DNA of 64,000 nucleotides from Melastoma dodecandrum. Its lineage: Eukaryota > Streptophyta > Magnoliopsida > Myrtales > Melastomataceae. A program made the translations under genes and the position numbers. Of the stretch, positions 1 to 11,767 are shown one piece after another. Numbering within the stretch: the stretch's first letter is position 1; each line of letters opens with the position of its first letter. Under the pieces are notes generated by a model that was not told the DNA's origin, made no database searches, and saw nothing but the letters and a program-made list of their open reading frames with translations. The DNA is taken from assembly GCA_029817715.1 (NCBI GenBank), contig JARUPY010000189.1, positions 3,038,001 to 3,102,000 of the forward strand, in the 5' to 3' direction.

Positions 1-3000
1 TGATATAATGATAGTTCCACTAGGCAACACTAATATGGTTTTGGGCATCCAGTGGCTGTCCTCGTTGGGTCCTGTCTTGTGGGATTTTCAACAGCTCAAG
101 ATGGAATTCCAATATAAAGGCAAACGACATGTGTTAAGAGGTGGAAAATTGGGTGCCATTAATTGGATTGATGGGAAGCAATTGCAAACTATAATTCAGA
201 AGGGAAACAGTTCAGGGAGGGTTCAACTTTTTGCACTAACAGTTCAACCATCAACAGATTTGACAGCAATAGAAGCAAAAACAACTCCAGTGGAAGTTAA
301 GGAACTCTTACAGGAGTTTGAGGATACATTCAAGGAACCAATGCTCTTCCACCACACAGATTGCATGATCACAGTATCCATTTGAAGGAGGGAACCTCTC
401 CAATAAATGTCAGACCATATAGATATCCAGTCGTTCAGAAAGAGGCGATTGAGAACATGGTTAAGGAGATGTTGACTGCAGGAGTTATCAGTCCAAGTCA
501 GAGTCCTTTCTCAACGCCAATTGTGTTAGCAAAAAAGAAGGATGGCACGTGGAGACTCTGCATTGATTACAGAGAACTCAAATATCACACTACCAAGGAT
601 AAATTTTCCATCCCAGTTATAGAAGAACTGTTGGATGAACTCCATGGAGCTGTAATTTTCTCTAAGATTGATCTTCGGTAAGGTTATTGGCAGATACGGA
701 TAAGACCTGAAGATGTTCCAAAAACTGCATTCAGAACACACGAAGGCCACTATGAATTTTTTGTGATGCCATTTGGGCTCACAAATGCTCCTTCAACTTT
801 CCAGCATCTCATGAATACAGTGTTCAAGCAACAATTGCGCAAGTATGTATTAGTCTTTTTCGATGACATTTTGATTTACAACAAATCTTTAGCTGATCAT
901 GTCACCCCTATGCGAGCTGTTTTGGAGTTATTGAGAAGCCATACCCTGTATGCAAAACTGTCCAAGTGTGTCTTTGGCATGGGTGAAATTGAGTATCTCG
1001 GCCATCTTATTTCGGGAAGGGGAGTGCAAACTGATCCTGCTAAAATAACAGCTATGCAACAGTGGCTTGAACCTGCAAATGTTAAAGAATTGAGGGGTTT
1101 TCTGGGTTTGACAGGATACTACCGAAGGTTTATTTAGCACTATGGAGTCATCAGCAGGCCTCTCACCAATCTATTAAAAAAGAACGCCTTTCAATGGAAT
1201 GAGGCAGCCACTGAAGCCTTTGCCAGACTTAAAGCTGCAATGTCTTCAGCTCCAGTACTTGCATTGCCCAATTTTGCTGAAACATTTGTTATAGAGACTG
1301 ATGCTTCAGATAAAGGAATGGGCGCAGTGTTGACATAGAATGGGGCTCCAGTACTTACATCAGTAAAGCTTTTTCCCAAAGAACTCAAGCCAGCTCTACT
1401 TATGAAAAGGAATTGTTGGCTATGGTGTTTGCAATTGAAAAATGGAAGCCGTATGTGAGTGGACGCCATTTTATAATCAAGACAGATCATTTCAGTCTTA
1501 AATACCTTCTGGAGCAGAAGATCACGACAGCATTTCAGAGTAAATGTTTGTCCAAGTTATTGGGATTGGATTATGAGGTGACATATAAAAAGGGAAAAGA
1601 AAATGTGGTTGATGATGCTCTTTCTCGGATGCAGGGATCTGAATTAATGTCTTTGATTTTATCACAAGTGAATACATATCTAAAAGATCAAATTCACATG
1701 ACTTGGCAGTCGGATGAACAACTACATCATCTAATTGCAGGACTGCAGGAAGAGCATACCAAAGGCCACTATTCTTGGGTGCAAGGAGAGTTGAGAAGGA
1801 AAGGGAAGTTGGTGGTGGGTTCCAATGAGGATGTAAGACAGAAGATAATTTCCTTGTTTCATGATACCCCTGAAGGTGGTCATTCTGGGATATAGGTCAC
1901 AGGATCAGTGCACTGTTTTATTGGAAGAAGCTCAAACGTGTTGTGCTCAATTATATCAAGAATTGTATTATCTGTCAGCAATGTAAGTCAGTTTTACAGC
2001 GGCCTGCTGGGTTACTTCAACCTTTGCCGATTCCGGAGGCGATTTGGACAGATATCTCCATGGACTTTATTGAAGGATTACCTAAATCCAAAGGTAAAGA
2101 CACTATTTTGGTGGTAGTAGATAGACTTAGTAAATATGCGCACTTTATCACTCTCAACCACCCTTTTACAGTAGTTTCTGTAGCACAACTTTTCTTGGAT
2201 CACATTTTTAGATTGCATGGTATGGCTCGCACGATTGTGTCTGACAGGGATAAAGTGTTTACAAGCCTGTTTTGGAAGGAACTGTTTCGATTATAATAGG
2301 TTGATCTCCTAATGTCTATTAGTTATCATCCTCAAACCGATGGCCAATCGAAGGTGGTAAATGAGTGTTTAGAGAATTATTCCTAATGTCTACTAGTTAT
2401 CATCCTCAAACCGATGGCCAATCGGAGGTAGTAATCAAGTGTTTAGAGAATTATTTGAGGTGTATGACTGGGGAGCGGCCGAAAGACTGGGTGCAATGGA
2501 TCCCTTTAGCAGAATGGTGGTACAATACTTCATACCACTCCTCTGCCAAAGCTACTCCTTATGAGATTGTTTATGGACAGTCGCCAGTAGTTCATTTGCC
2601 ATATGTTGGAGGAGATAGTGCTGTGGAAACTATTGACAGAAGCTTACAGGCTCGGGAAGAATGTTTGAGGATGTTAGAATTCCATCTTAAACACGCACAA
2701 GATAGGTTTAAACATCAGGCAGACAGGGGTAGAACTGATATTGAATTTGAAGTTGGGGATCTTATATATGTGAAGATCCAACCTTATAGACAGAAGACTA
2801 TGGCTCACAAACTTTCAGCCAAACTGTCCCCGAGAAATTTTTGACCTTTTCCTATAATTGTGAGAATAGGGGTCGTGGCATACAAGCTACAGTTACCACC
2901 AGAAGCAAAGGTTCACCCCGTTTTCCATGTTTCCTTATTGAAAAAGCATGAGGGTATACCCCCATTGACCTGTTTTGCTCCTGAAGTCGATGAACAACAT

Positions 3001-3162
3001 CATTTGTCTGTTCGACCGGTGGCAATATTGGATAGGAAGCTGGTTAAAAAACGAAATGAGGCTGTTGTGTATGTTTTAATTCGCTGGTCCAATGGAGACA
3101 TCAATGATGCTACGTGGGAACCTTATCCAGAATTCATCAGGCGCTTTCCGAATTTCGAGTAA
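1..3162 (+). pseudogene. Ty3/gypsy chromovirus polyprotein, 3' portion, broken
   Basis: Remains of a gag-pol polyprotein entering from the left edge. In order: the tail of a retropepsin-like region (about 8-360); a reverse transcriptase (about 400-1140) with the FDDIL catalytic motif near 860; RNase H (about 1290-1640); an integrase zinc-binding region and core (about 1880-2500), with the HPQTDGQSE-type motif near 2400; and a C-terminal chromodomain-like segment (about 2990-3160) of the 'V..ILDRK...V.YVL.RW....ATWEP' type. That order and the terminal chromodomain place it in the chromovirus branch of Ty3/gypsy. The reading frame is interrupted many times: a stop near 680, another at 1135, a break near 1337, and frame changes near 1890, 2300 and 2840. 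It therefore cannot encode an active polyprotein. The 5' LTR and gag lie outside the window. Confidence 0.93.
2308..2455 (+). repeat. 74-bp tandem duplication inside the integrase core
   Basis: Two adjacent copies (2308-2381 and 2382-2455) both read from CCTAATGTCTA to GAGAATTATT with a few mismatches. The unit is not a multiple of three, so the duplication shifts the integrase frame. The mismatches suggest it arose after the element was already decaying or well before now. Confidence 0.9.
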
Positions 3163-3204
3163 TGACTATGTTTCGATTGGTGTTACTGCTGTCTGTACCA
3201 ATAG

Positions 3205-3720
3205 CTTGAGGACAAGCTACGTTCTAAGGGGGATGGATTGGCAAGAGGAATGAGTTGTGGAGGAAGAATTCTGGTGATGTTACAATGTGGTAACTTGAGG
3301 ACAAGCTAAATTCTAAGGGGAATGGATTGTCATGTACTGTAATTCGCAAAGATGCAGGATATGGAGAAGCTGTAGAACTGTCACATGCCGAATTCGTGAA
3401 GATACAGAATATGGAGAAGATACATAACATGGAGGAAGGGAGGAGAAGAAAAGAGGCGGGAAAGAAATAACTCCAAATTAACAGAATTGTTAGTTGTTTC
3501 TGTTGGTTGGTTACAATCATAAATAGGAGGGATGCAAGTTGTAGGAGTTTTATGATGTTGAACTGTAGATTCTTCTTCTTCTCCTTGTAATTCGCACATC
3601 CGACCGATGAATGAAAAGATCGATTGAGTTCTTCGTATTGATCAATCCATCTTCATTCTCTCGTCTTCTTCGATCGTCTGGTGCTGATCCTAGAACGCCA
3701 CTGCACCTTCCACATGCCTT
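3205..3720 (+). repeat. 3' LTR region of the chromovirus, with a duplicated polypurine tract
   Basis: After the polyprotein stop, the phrase CTTGAGGACAAGCTA..TTCTAAGGGG.ATGGATTG occurs twice, at about 3206-3240 and 3294-3328. It looks like a polypurine tract followed by the LTR start. The LTR body then runs through a segment with CTTGTAATTCGCAC near 3585 and CT-rich sequence near 3650. The exact 3' end is uncertain because the partner LTR is outside the window. Confidence 0.55.
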
Positions 3721-4127
3721 CTCCTCCAACCGGATCGGGGACAAAGAGGGCCAACAACCGCTTGGCAAAAGCTCTCCGCCCATGCGCGTGCGGTCTATGT
3801 ACTTGTATTGTATTGTCTCCAAAACTCCGTTGTGTAAAAAGCTTTCGCAAAATCCCCATAGTCGAAGGATTAGAACCTGAAGAGCTTACTTGTTTGGCTC
3901 ATTCTAGGTTTTATATATTATAAGAATGTTATTTGCTCTTATAAGGGGAGGAGAGCTTTTCTACTATTATCTTAATCAGAAAGAGCCTTTTGCTAGAAGA
4001 GATTAATGTGTGTTTGATTTCGCACGAGATCGTTAGAGGACTTCATTTGCAAAACCTGATGCTGCTTTCTGTGGTAGGTTTTGTTACAACATGTATTGCT
4101 TCTGTTGTCATTTTCTTCGTCGTTGCA
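3721..4127. other. Intergenic stretch, no gene seen
   Basis: No coding homology recognised. The last part (about 4040-4127) looks like a decayed intron ending in a T-rich tract and TTGCAG just before the aldo-keto reductase remnant. Confidence 0.4.
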
Positions 4128-4798
4128 GATTTGGTTCTACACCTGGAACACGTTCAGTCGCTGTGGTCCCGAGATACAGAAGAGGAAATCATCACGGCTT
4201 GTAGGAAATGCAACGATGTTTAGGAAGATACCAGATTCCGAAGCTGCTCCCTGTTTTGTCACCTAAAGTGTTCTGATCTTCGAGAATGTTATCAGAGAAC
4301 CGGGTATTGGAATTTTCTCATACAGCCCTTTAGGACATGGATTCTTCACCACAGGTGCAAGTTGGTCAATCACTTGCACAAGTTTGGATGTTGGCAAACT
4401 GCTAGTTAAACCGAATCATTCACATTTACTTACATAGAGCTCGAACATGTTTTTGGTGCTCCCTGCATTGCCTGCCAAGGTTCCTCCAGGAGAACATGGA
4501 GCACAATGCCAAGCTATTCGATCGGGTCAACGAGATTGCAGCCAGAAAGGGTTGCACTCCTCCACAGTAAGCGCTAGCTTGCTTACACCACCAGGGAGAC
4601 GATGTCTGCCCGATCCGAAGGACGACCAAGATCGATAATTTTGACCAGAACATTGGTGCTCCAAGTGTGAAGCTCTCGGCTGAGGAGACATCCAAGCTGG
4701 AATCAATTGCTTCTGCGGATGGCTACAAGTGTGGCAGGTATGCGGGCAGTGGGGGAACATGGGAGAACTCTGAAACTCTACCTTTATCCACATGGTAG
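4128..4798 (+). pseudogene. Aldo-keto reductase (auxin-induced PCNT115 / perakine reductase-like) pseudogene
   Basis: Pieces of the C-terminal half of a plant NADPH-dependent aldo-keto reductase lie in order but in different frames. Near 4155-4195 is 'SLWSRDTEEEII'. Near 4290-4345 is 'EPGIGIFSYSPLGHGFF'. Near 4500-4560 is 'RVNEIAARKGCTP'. Near 4590-4640 is 'HHQGDDVCP' followed by '[11 protein letters not shown]'. Near 4675-4790 is the C-terminal tail ending in 'LPLSTW'. Members of this AKR family have the same blocks as one continuous (βα)8-barrel sequence. Here they are separated by frameshifts and a stop (near 4566), and the N-terminal half with the catalytic Asp/Tyr/Lys/His is missing. A TTGCAG acceptor immediately before the first block suggests decay of a genomic copy, not a retrocopy. 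Confidence 0.85.
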
Positions 4799-5419
4799 AC
4801 TCACACACACCTACCTCTGTGTTAGAATATGTCATGATGCGGAAAGTTGTATCGACTGTTTGCTTTTTATCGAAACGATGTTTGCTTGTGCTTGTATGTG
4901 TTTGCTATGCGGGGGAGACAGACTCTGGGATTGAATATTAAATTTCGTCTTCGTCTTTTGACACTTCGCCAATAATAGGCAGCTTGAACCAGGATGAATA
5001 GGCAGCTTCGCCAAAAATAGGGCATGGGTATTTCTTCACAGCGGAAACTCGAGAGCAAAAGCTCTCTTTTATTGAACGAAATTAAAGTGCATGCTTGGTT
5101 TTTTTTCTCGTACAAGGACGATCCTTACCCTAATTATAAGAACTCAAAAGAATATAAAAAAATCAAATAAAATCTATACAAAATCTTAAATAACTTTTTA
5201 ACCAAAAATTTAAATAGCAAAATCATGATCCCAACAGGTTCGTGCCTCAGATCAAACGGTACAGGACAATTTTTATTGATAAACAAAGGATCCACTCCAA
5301 ACTAGGTAACATCGACGGTAACTTGGGACTAAAGGCGGAGCAGAGGGTTTCGATCTCGCAAAAACGAGAAGAAACAAGCCTCGCAAATTGGTAGCGCTCG
5401 GTTTGCGGAGATCAATTCA
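4799..5419. other. Intergenic / 3' flank of the first UGT gene
   Basis: Contains no recognisable gene. AT-rich sequence near 5130-5220 may belong to the 3' untranslated region of the minus-strand glycosyltransferase that ends at 5420. Confidence 0.4.
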
Positions 5420-6835
5420 TCATCCCTTCTTAGAGATGGGGCTAGTGATCAACTCCTGAAGTAGATTCCAAAGATTCTTCTCTGAAGACCCGCCTTCCTG
5501 GGTAGCCTCCCTTGCCAGGCTCTTCCATTTCTTCGCATTCCTCCTAATCACCTCACTCTTCTCTCCATCCCCGAGAATTGTCTCCAAGCAATCCTTGATG
5601 TTATCCGCATCTACTGTCCCTGGTTCTTTCATCTGTAGTCTCACCCCAACTTTCCATACATCAACCACAAGCTTCGTGTTTGTCTGTTGATCTGACCACT
5701 GTGGAAAGGCCACCATTGGTACCCCGCAGGTGAGGCCCTCTATGGTCGAGTTCCAACCGCAGTGAGTTAGGAAGCACCCAACCGACGGATGTGATAGTAC
5801 TTCCAGTTGCAAGCACCATGGGACGATCATCCCTTTCCCCTCCAATTCCATATCTTCCATGAAACTCACGCTCCCTTCTCCTCCTCCTCCTTCTACTCCT
5901 TTGCCCTCAAGGCGAACAACCCACAGAAATGGCCGACCTGATCCGAGCAAGCCCTTGGCCACTTCTCGCATCTGTGGCATCGACAGCGTGGATAAACTAC
6001 CAAAAGCCGCATAAATCACCGTCCCATGTTCCTTCCTATTTAGCCAACAGACGTAATCCCTTGAGCTTTCAAAGAGGTCGCCACCAAACGACTTGTCAGA
6101 CGGATCCCCGCCACCTGTGAATGCCGAAGGCAACAGGGGACCAACTGCCACCAGCTTGACACCCTCGATGGCTCTCAAAGGATCGGGCTCCAGTTCGTCA
6201 AACGTGTTCACTGCCACAACCGGATTCTCCTCCAGCATTATATTCTCGAGGTGGGACTCCATGATTTTAAGTCCAAAAGTATGCTTTTCTCCCGGAGTGA
6301 AGAACGACGGGACGTCCTGACTAGTTAGCGGTGGCAATCCTGGTAACAACATTTCCTTCGACTGTCCACGCCCCACATTCATAATCTCATCCTTCCTCCT
6401 GCTGAAAAAATAGTAGTAAATGTCGAACACGGTGGCGGGCTGCGCCCAGAGGAGCACCGACCGAACGCCCAGTGAACGCGTGACATGACCCACCCATGGG
6501 ACTACTGTGGTGTAAAATATGCAGGCGAACCCTTCCCCTTTATCCGATCGGGCAAGGATCATCTCCCTGAGAGCCCGGGAGCCACGTTCGGCGGACTCGA
6601 TCATGTAGCTTTCGTAATTGCTGCTGAACATGAACCCGGTGTCATCGTATCCGTCGGAGTAGGACAAGAGAGAAATTCCCGGGACCGAATTGGTGATGCG
6701 ATGGACGGCATAGGTGGCGGAGAGGAAGGATACACTGTAACCGTGGCGGTGGAGGCGCTTGGCGAACTGGAGGGAAGGGTTGATGTGGCCCTGGCTTGGG
6801 AAGGACACGACCAGGAAGCTCGGAGGAGTAGCCAT
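5420..6835 (-). CDS. UDP-glycosyltransferase, UGT75-like (crocetin / anthocyanin 5-O-glucosyltransferase-like)
   Basis: A single-exon, 471-residue family-1 glycosyltransferase, the normal length for plant UGTs. These cytosolic enzymes transfer sugar from a UDP-sugar to small molecules. The N-terminal acceptor domain starts with the 'FPSQGHINP' motif carrying the catalytic His17. The 44-residue PSPG box spans residues 340-383, from Trp340 through 'HCGWNS' to Asp382-Gln383; Gln at the last position is typical of UDP-glucose users. Blocks such as 'DGYDDTGF' and 'LLWAQPATVFDIYYY' are characteristic of the UGT75 clade, which includes crocetin and anthocyanin 5-O glucosyltransferases. The position of the usual catalytic Asp is Thr109 in 'FYTTVVPW'. 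A paralogue lies about 5 kb further right on the same strand and aligns without gaps over 460 residues, about 71% identical by my hand count. The natural acceptor cannot be told from sequence. Confidence 0.95.
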   Translation of the reverse strand: MATPPSFLVVSFPSQGHINPSLQFAKRLHRHGYSVSFLSATYAVHRITNSVPGISLLSYSDGYDDTGFMFSSNYESYMIESAERGSRALREMILARSDKGEGFACIFYTTVVPWVGHVTRSLGVRSVLLWAQPATVFDIYYYFFSRRKDEIMNVGRGQSKEMLLPGLPPLTSQDVPSFFTPGEKHTFGLKIMESHLENIMLEENPVVAVNTFDELEPDPLRAIEGVKLVAVGPLLPSAFTGGGDPSDKSFGGDLFESSRDYVCWLNRKEHGTVIYAAFGSLSTLSMPQMREVAKGLLGSGRPFLWVVRLEGKGVEGGGGEGSVSFMEDMELEGKGMIVPWCLQLEVLSHPSVGCFLTHCGWNSTIEGLTCGVPMVAFPQWSDQQTNTKLVVDVWKVGVRLQMKEPGTVDADNIKDCLETILGDGEKSEVIRRNAKKWKSLAREATQEGGSSEKNLWNLLQELITSPISKKG

Positions 6836-8169
6836 TTCCTCACTAACTGTTACAAAAGCAGATCAGAAAAGCTTAGAGATTGAGATTTAAGATAAAATGT
6901 TTTGTTTGGTACCGAGGAAGGAATACGCCAGCAATGACGCCTACTTGTAATAATTGAGGAGGGTAGAAACAACGACACAAGACAAGCGCAACTGTATTAA
7001 TAAATTCACGATACAAAATGAAGTGATTCAGTAAATAATATTTTGGAACGCGTTGGAAACTATATAAAAAAAAAACAATGTATACATTTTAAGAATAACA
7101 ATAATACATGTTTTAATCTCACACATATTCACTAACATAATCATTCATATGTCAAGTTTTAAGCTAAATATATTTTTATGCCCGGGAGTGTAGATATCGT
7201 GATCGTTTCTTTTTTACTTAATAGATACGAAACAGCATAACAACGCGACGACATTTATTAAATAATTAAAAAAATATTAACAAAAGTACGACGTTCCATA
7301 TACAAAATCAACTAATAAAACTCGGCCTTTAAAAAAAAAGCAACTGAAAAAATATATTATTCTGAAGCCTATTTTAAAAAAAATAATGAGACAAATGCTT
7401 TGGTACCATTTCTAAAATTGGTCCCCCATCTTGAATAGGGGGAGGCACCTTCTTGTTAGTTGAAGTTCTTTTTATTAATTTATTACACAATGCGAGGACA
7501 TTCATTTATTGTTCTTGGTTATATATGATTTAGACATAAAGAGATTGAAGTTGATAGAAATAAGAAACCACTCGAAGACGTCAATAAAGGAGATCCAAAG
7601 TTTTCTTAAATATGACCAACTCCATAAAAGATTAAAGAAAGAGGTCTCCAAAATAGTGGTATTCTCATGCAATTTCCTCAAGAAAGACAAATCCTGTTCA
7701 CCTTTGATGAAACATGTATGAAAGCATTTACCAAGTTGATCACAGATAAACATTTTCGTTTGTTGAATAATCATTTCTGGAGTACGAAATTTTGATGTAA
7801 GAAAATTAACAAAATCCATGTACCAATGTAAATGTTGATAACTCAAAGAAGTTATTCATCTAAGGATGACTTATTTATGGTTATACAATTGTTGGATTTG
7901 ATATCGCCTTCTATCATTATTAAATGATTGGCGATTTTATTATCAATTCCTTTTTTTTACAATTCTATAGCAAAATTCTTGCTGCAAAAGAATTTATCTT
8001 GTCAATCTTAGTTTTACATCTTTTTCTCAATCAAGTAATTGATGATGATGTGGTCAGTGAACATTATGACTTTAGAACTCTCAAGTATAATTTATTGTAG
8101 GCACATATGTTGGTAGCTCCAGCTTTATGGTTGCATAAATTACCTATGTGTCATCTACAAATTTGCTTA
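6836..8169. other. AT-rich intergenic region upstream of the first UGT
   Basis: No gene recognised. A TATATA-rich segment at about 7048-7060 lies some 220 bp upstream of the UGT start and could be part of its promoter, but this is weak. The overlapping opposite-strand open frames at 7502-7846 show no family I recognise and probably reflect chance or an old repeat. Confidence 0.4.
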
Positions 8170-9810
8170 AGGCCATTTGGAGTCTGATCGGCTGAAAATC
8201 ATGCTTGGAGCGGCGGAGAACCTTCGGGTTTCCTAGTTCTGTCGTCTCTCAGCTTTGCAGTCCAAAAGGGGGCTTTTTTGAAGGGGTTATGCACGTCGCC
8301 TACCTTGACTTCTTCATACCGAATGATCGTCAATGGCAAAAGGTCATGAAAAACTTTTGTCGTATTTTTATGCTGATTGAGGACAACAATAGGATCACGG
8401 AAGCTAGGGGCGTGCGTGCAATTTGTGACTAGCCTGCATACTGCAATCCTGCTTCGGAGGAGATTTTGAGATATCCGACTGTTCAATCGTCTCCAAATTT
8501 TCAGAAATAAGTTAGACTAAAAGATCGTTGTATACATGTTTATTTCGATCGTTGAAGTATTGGTGGATTTGGATAGGAACTGATGAACAAAACACGTGCG
8601 GAGCTGGACTTTCTATATGTCACAATCCTGTTCTCGATGAGATTGCAATTGATTTCACCGTTAGATTGCTACCAAAACTTATGGACATATCTAACATTTG
8701 AATATGGTCATTTGGACGTATTGTATGTAATTTTATCTTGTACACAATTGCGTTTTCTATTTTTCTTTGATCTATTAATTCCTAGAAAATAGAGAAGTCT
8801 ACATGAATGTCCGACTTTGCGCTTGCATAAGTCGAGATCCCACCGTTGGATCTTTGTGAAATTTGACAAATATGTTCATTGATCCTTTCACTTAATAAAT
8901 GATTGGATTTTCATTCTTTTGATAGCATAACACACCAAATTTTCATCTTATTTTGCATGAAAAATGAAATGAGAACTCTGAAGGATTCGACAAGGTAGAT
9001 CTCGAAGACTATTCAAGAACGGATGGTGCGCAGAGTTCGATCACTATGGATGCACCACTAAAGTGACCCCAACTGACAATGTCTTAGTTGATAAAATGCC
9101 ATCTCGACGGGCTTTAGGTAAAAAGGTAAGGTGCGGGCCTAAAGCATAGTTCGGGTCCGAGTCCATCCCTCCCTGCCTACTTTGATCTAAATAATGACTT
9201 GTTATTTTGCTTTTGATAATCTCACACGAGTCCGGGTCCAACGCTTGGATCAGTCCTAGTGCCCGTAACCCTGAGACATGAGTTTTGGGTTAAAGCTTAG
9301 ATCGGGTCAAACGCTTGTAAAACAATGACATGAGTTTGATTGACGCCTGGATCGGGTCCAATGCCCATAACTAGAGACACGTTTTGGAGCATGCATGTGA
9401 GTGTGAAAGCTAGTAAATAGGAATCCCCGAACTAACTATTTCCAAACTTAAACAATTATAAAAATAATTCGGTGGCGACTCCGTTTAGTTTACTTACGTT
9501 AAACTACACAAAAAATGTTTTAAATGAAGCCATTATGGATGGATGAAGGTGACACAAGCCGCTCCGGATCTTCTCGAAGCTTTTTTTTTATGGGTTATGC
9601 TCCACTTTTCACTCGTCGTCTCATAAGGAGCATGGAGACGATCGACGAGGGTTTAGGTAAGTCCGATTAGGAATCGAGGGATGATCCCTCCTGGTCCGTA
9701 GCGTCCTGACCCTCGAGTCGAGGCGTCGACCAGAGGGCGTTGGGATGCGGACTCGGATCCTCGTGTTGCCCGAACTGCGTGTGCATGCTAAGTCGAAAGG
9801 CGCGGGTACA
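8170..9810 (+). mobile_element. Truncated LTR of the Ogre/Tat-like family also seen at 48-57 kb
   Basis: Reverse complement of 8180-8520 matches 54820-55025 closely: the same order of 'TTCTGAAAAT', 'GGAGACGATT', 'TGCAGTA' and 'AATGC/TAAAAATGC' blocks, with dispersed substitutions. Further right, 9460-9800 carries the 'GGTGGCGACTCCG', 'GAGACGAT' and 'GGATCC/GAACC' blocks found inverted at 24250-24560, 48014-48330 and 52511-52930. The copy ends in GGGTACA at 9810, equivalent to the TACA-3' LTR ends of those copies. No internal coding region adjoins it, so it is a solo or truncated LTR lying between the two UGT genes. Confidence 0.75.
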
Positions 9811-11725
9811 AATGGTATGCAATAATGTTCTTAGATTGTGATTATTAAATTAATTAAGTTGTAACAATAATTATTATAGTTTTGAATTATGGTAGAATAA
9901 TTTTATAATATTTGGTCTTTTAGATTAATGTAAAATTTTAAATTAATTAAATATCATAATTTATTAATCTAGTTAGTTTTTCCAGTTCCATACGGTCAGT
10001 TTCGTGTTCCATGTTTCAAATGTCAAACACAAATTTATTTAAATACAATAAATTTATAAGACGAAAATACGAATTACAAGTCATATCCCAGGTTTGAATG
10101 CTCCCTTCCATGTCTTACCTAACAAGGGTAAGCATAACTTTATTGTATTTGTGGATAATAAAGGTGAGTATTTGTGATTGATTATTTTACTTTTCTGCAC
10201 GTAAAATTATTAATGATAAAGTCCCGCAGATTAATGAGTTTATTAATTTGAAATACTCCGTGATCGGATAGATGTTTAGAGGGGGCATGGACATCTAGAT
10301 CACCGCTAAGTAGAACTGAGGTCAAGATAGACATAGTGCATCCAAGTTATACTTAGGGGTACCATAAGATTATGGTTACTAGACACGACCCGTTTAAGAG
10401 GATACCACATATTAAACGTCATTGGTCAATCTTCTTTATGGACGAGTATAACCGATCTTTTGACTTGAGACCTTCATTTATTATATGCGTGGAGTTTGTG
10501 CGTAATATGATTGTTGGGTGTGTGACAAAGCGTAGAGAGTATAATATTTAGTCAATATAAGATTCATCGCTCTCTTGGATTAGTGAGTTAACATCTAGGC
10601 CACTTGATAGAGATTTTAGTGACTCTAAATTCCATGGCCGTGGGAGGAATGTTTTACATTCAAGTGGGTCTATTATATCTTGGTAATCAAGTAAAACAAT
10701 TAATTTGGTTATTATGTATTTTACGCCGAATTAATTGGGATGTCGGTTAGGTGAATAGATTGAATAACACAGTAATCGGTTCATAATAGTTTATGATTTA
10801 TGATCATTATCCTAATACGTTGGATGACTAAAAACTGTTGTTAGACGGTTACCTTAGTTTGTGTACGGATTTACACTGCCTTTGTGTTTAGGACCTAGAG
10901 GGTCGCACGCATAACACGTCGACACGAACATTTATTATTTAGTGGATACTAAATATTAATTCAAAATTATAATTAATTAAGTGATTAATTTATTCTGAAA
11001 TATCGAAAGCAAATATAGACCAAGATCGAATATGGATTTATTCGGGTCAATTTATGTTAATCTTGAAATAGAATGACATTTAATTTAATGATAGTTAAAT
11101 GGTATTCAAGTTATTGATTATTTGGATATCGAGTTAAAATATTCGAAATATTTATTTAAATGATAAAATAATATTGAATTATTTATTTGATCATTTTAAT
11201 CATTAAAGGAAGTACACGTTTTCTTATTTGGAATAGATTTTTCCGATAGGAGTGTATGTATTATTCACAATTAATAAATCTTCAAATAAAATTATTTATT
11301 TGATTAGTTTCTTTTATTAGAATATGTTAAGTTTTGTAATCCATTAAGAAAAGGATACGGACATGGTTTTATAAAAGGAATGAAAATGATTGAACGGTAG
11401 AGAGGTTTTTTTAGAAGAAAAGGTTACGAGAGAAGGAGTGTGCTTTCAAGTGTTTCTTCGTCGATCCAAGAAGCTAGCACATACAGGATCGTCGATGTGT
11501 TCGTGATCATGTGTGCACGGATATCGCTAGAGGAGTCACGCACGGGGCTTCTATTCGTTCGTGAACAACGTTTGGTTTACCAGAAATTTCGAGATACGAT
11601 TTTCGAGTAAGATTTTTTCTGATTGTTTTATTTCAAATATTTTATACATAACATGGTAATCTTATTATTTTGGGCTTCAAAAATTTATTTTTACTACTTC
11701 CGCTGTCGGAATTCTGCCAGAGCAT
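9811..11725 (+). mobile_element. Probable decayed copia-type LTR or LARD fragment
   Basis: No open frame and high AT content. Phrases such as 'AGGACCTAGAGGGTCGCACGC' (10898 on) and the terminal 'CTTCCGCTG' (about 11697) resemble, from memory, long non-coding LTRs of plant copia-like elements. I cannot see the partner LTR, primer site or target duplication, so assignment to an element class is tentative. Confidence 0.4.
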
Positions 11726-11767
11726 CCCGAAAAGAATGAGCCTTGCGAATTCCGAGTGATCGATCAT

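Noticed and set aside
5929..6883. Plus-strand open frames opposite the UGT gene
   Set aside because: They are antisense shadows of a strong, conserved glycosyltransferase gene.
7502..7846. A 114-codon minus-strand frame with a plausible protein look
   Set aside because: No family recognised, AT-rich, overlapped by a frame on the opposite strand, and no promoter or splice context.
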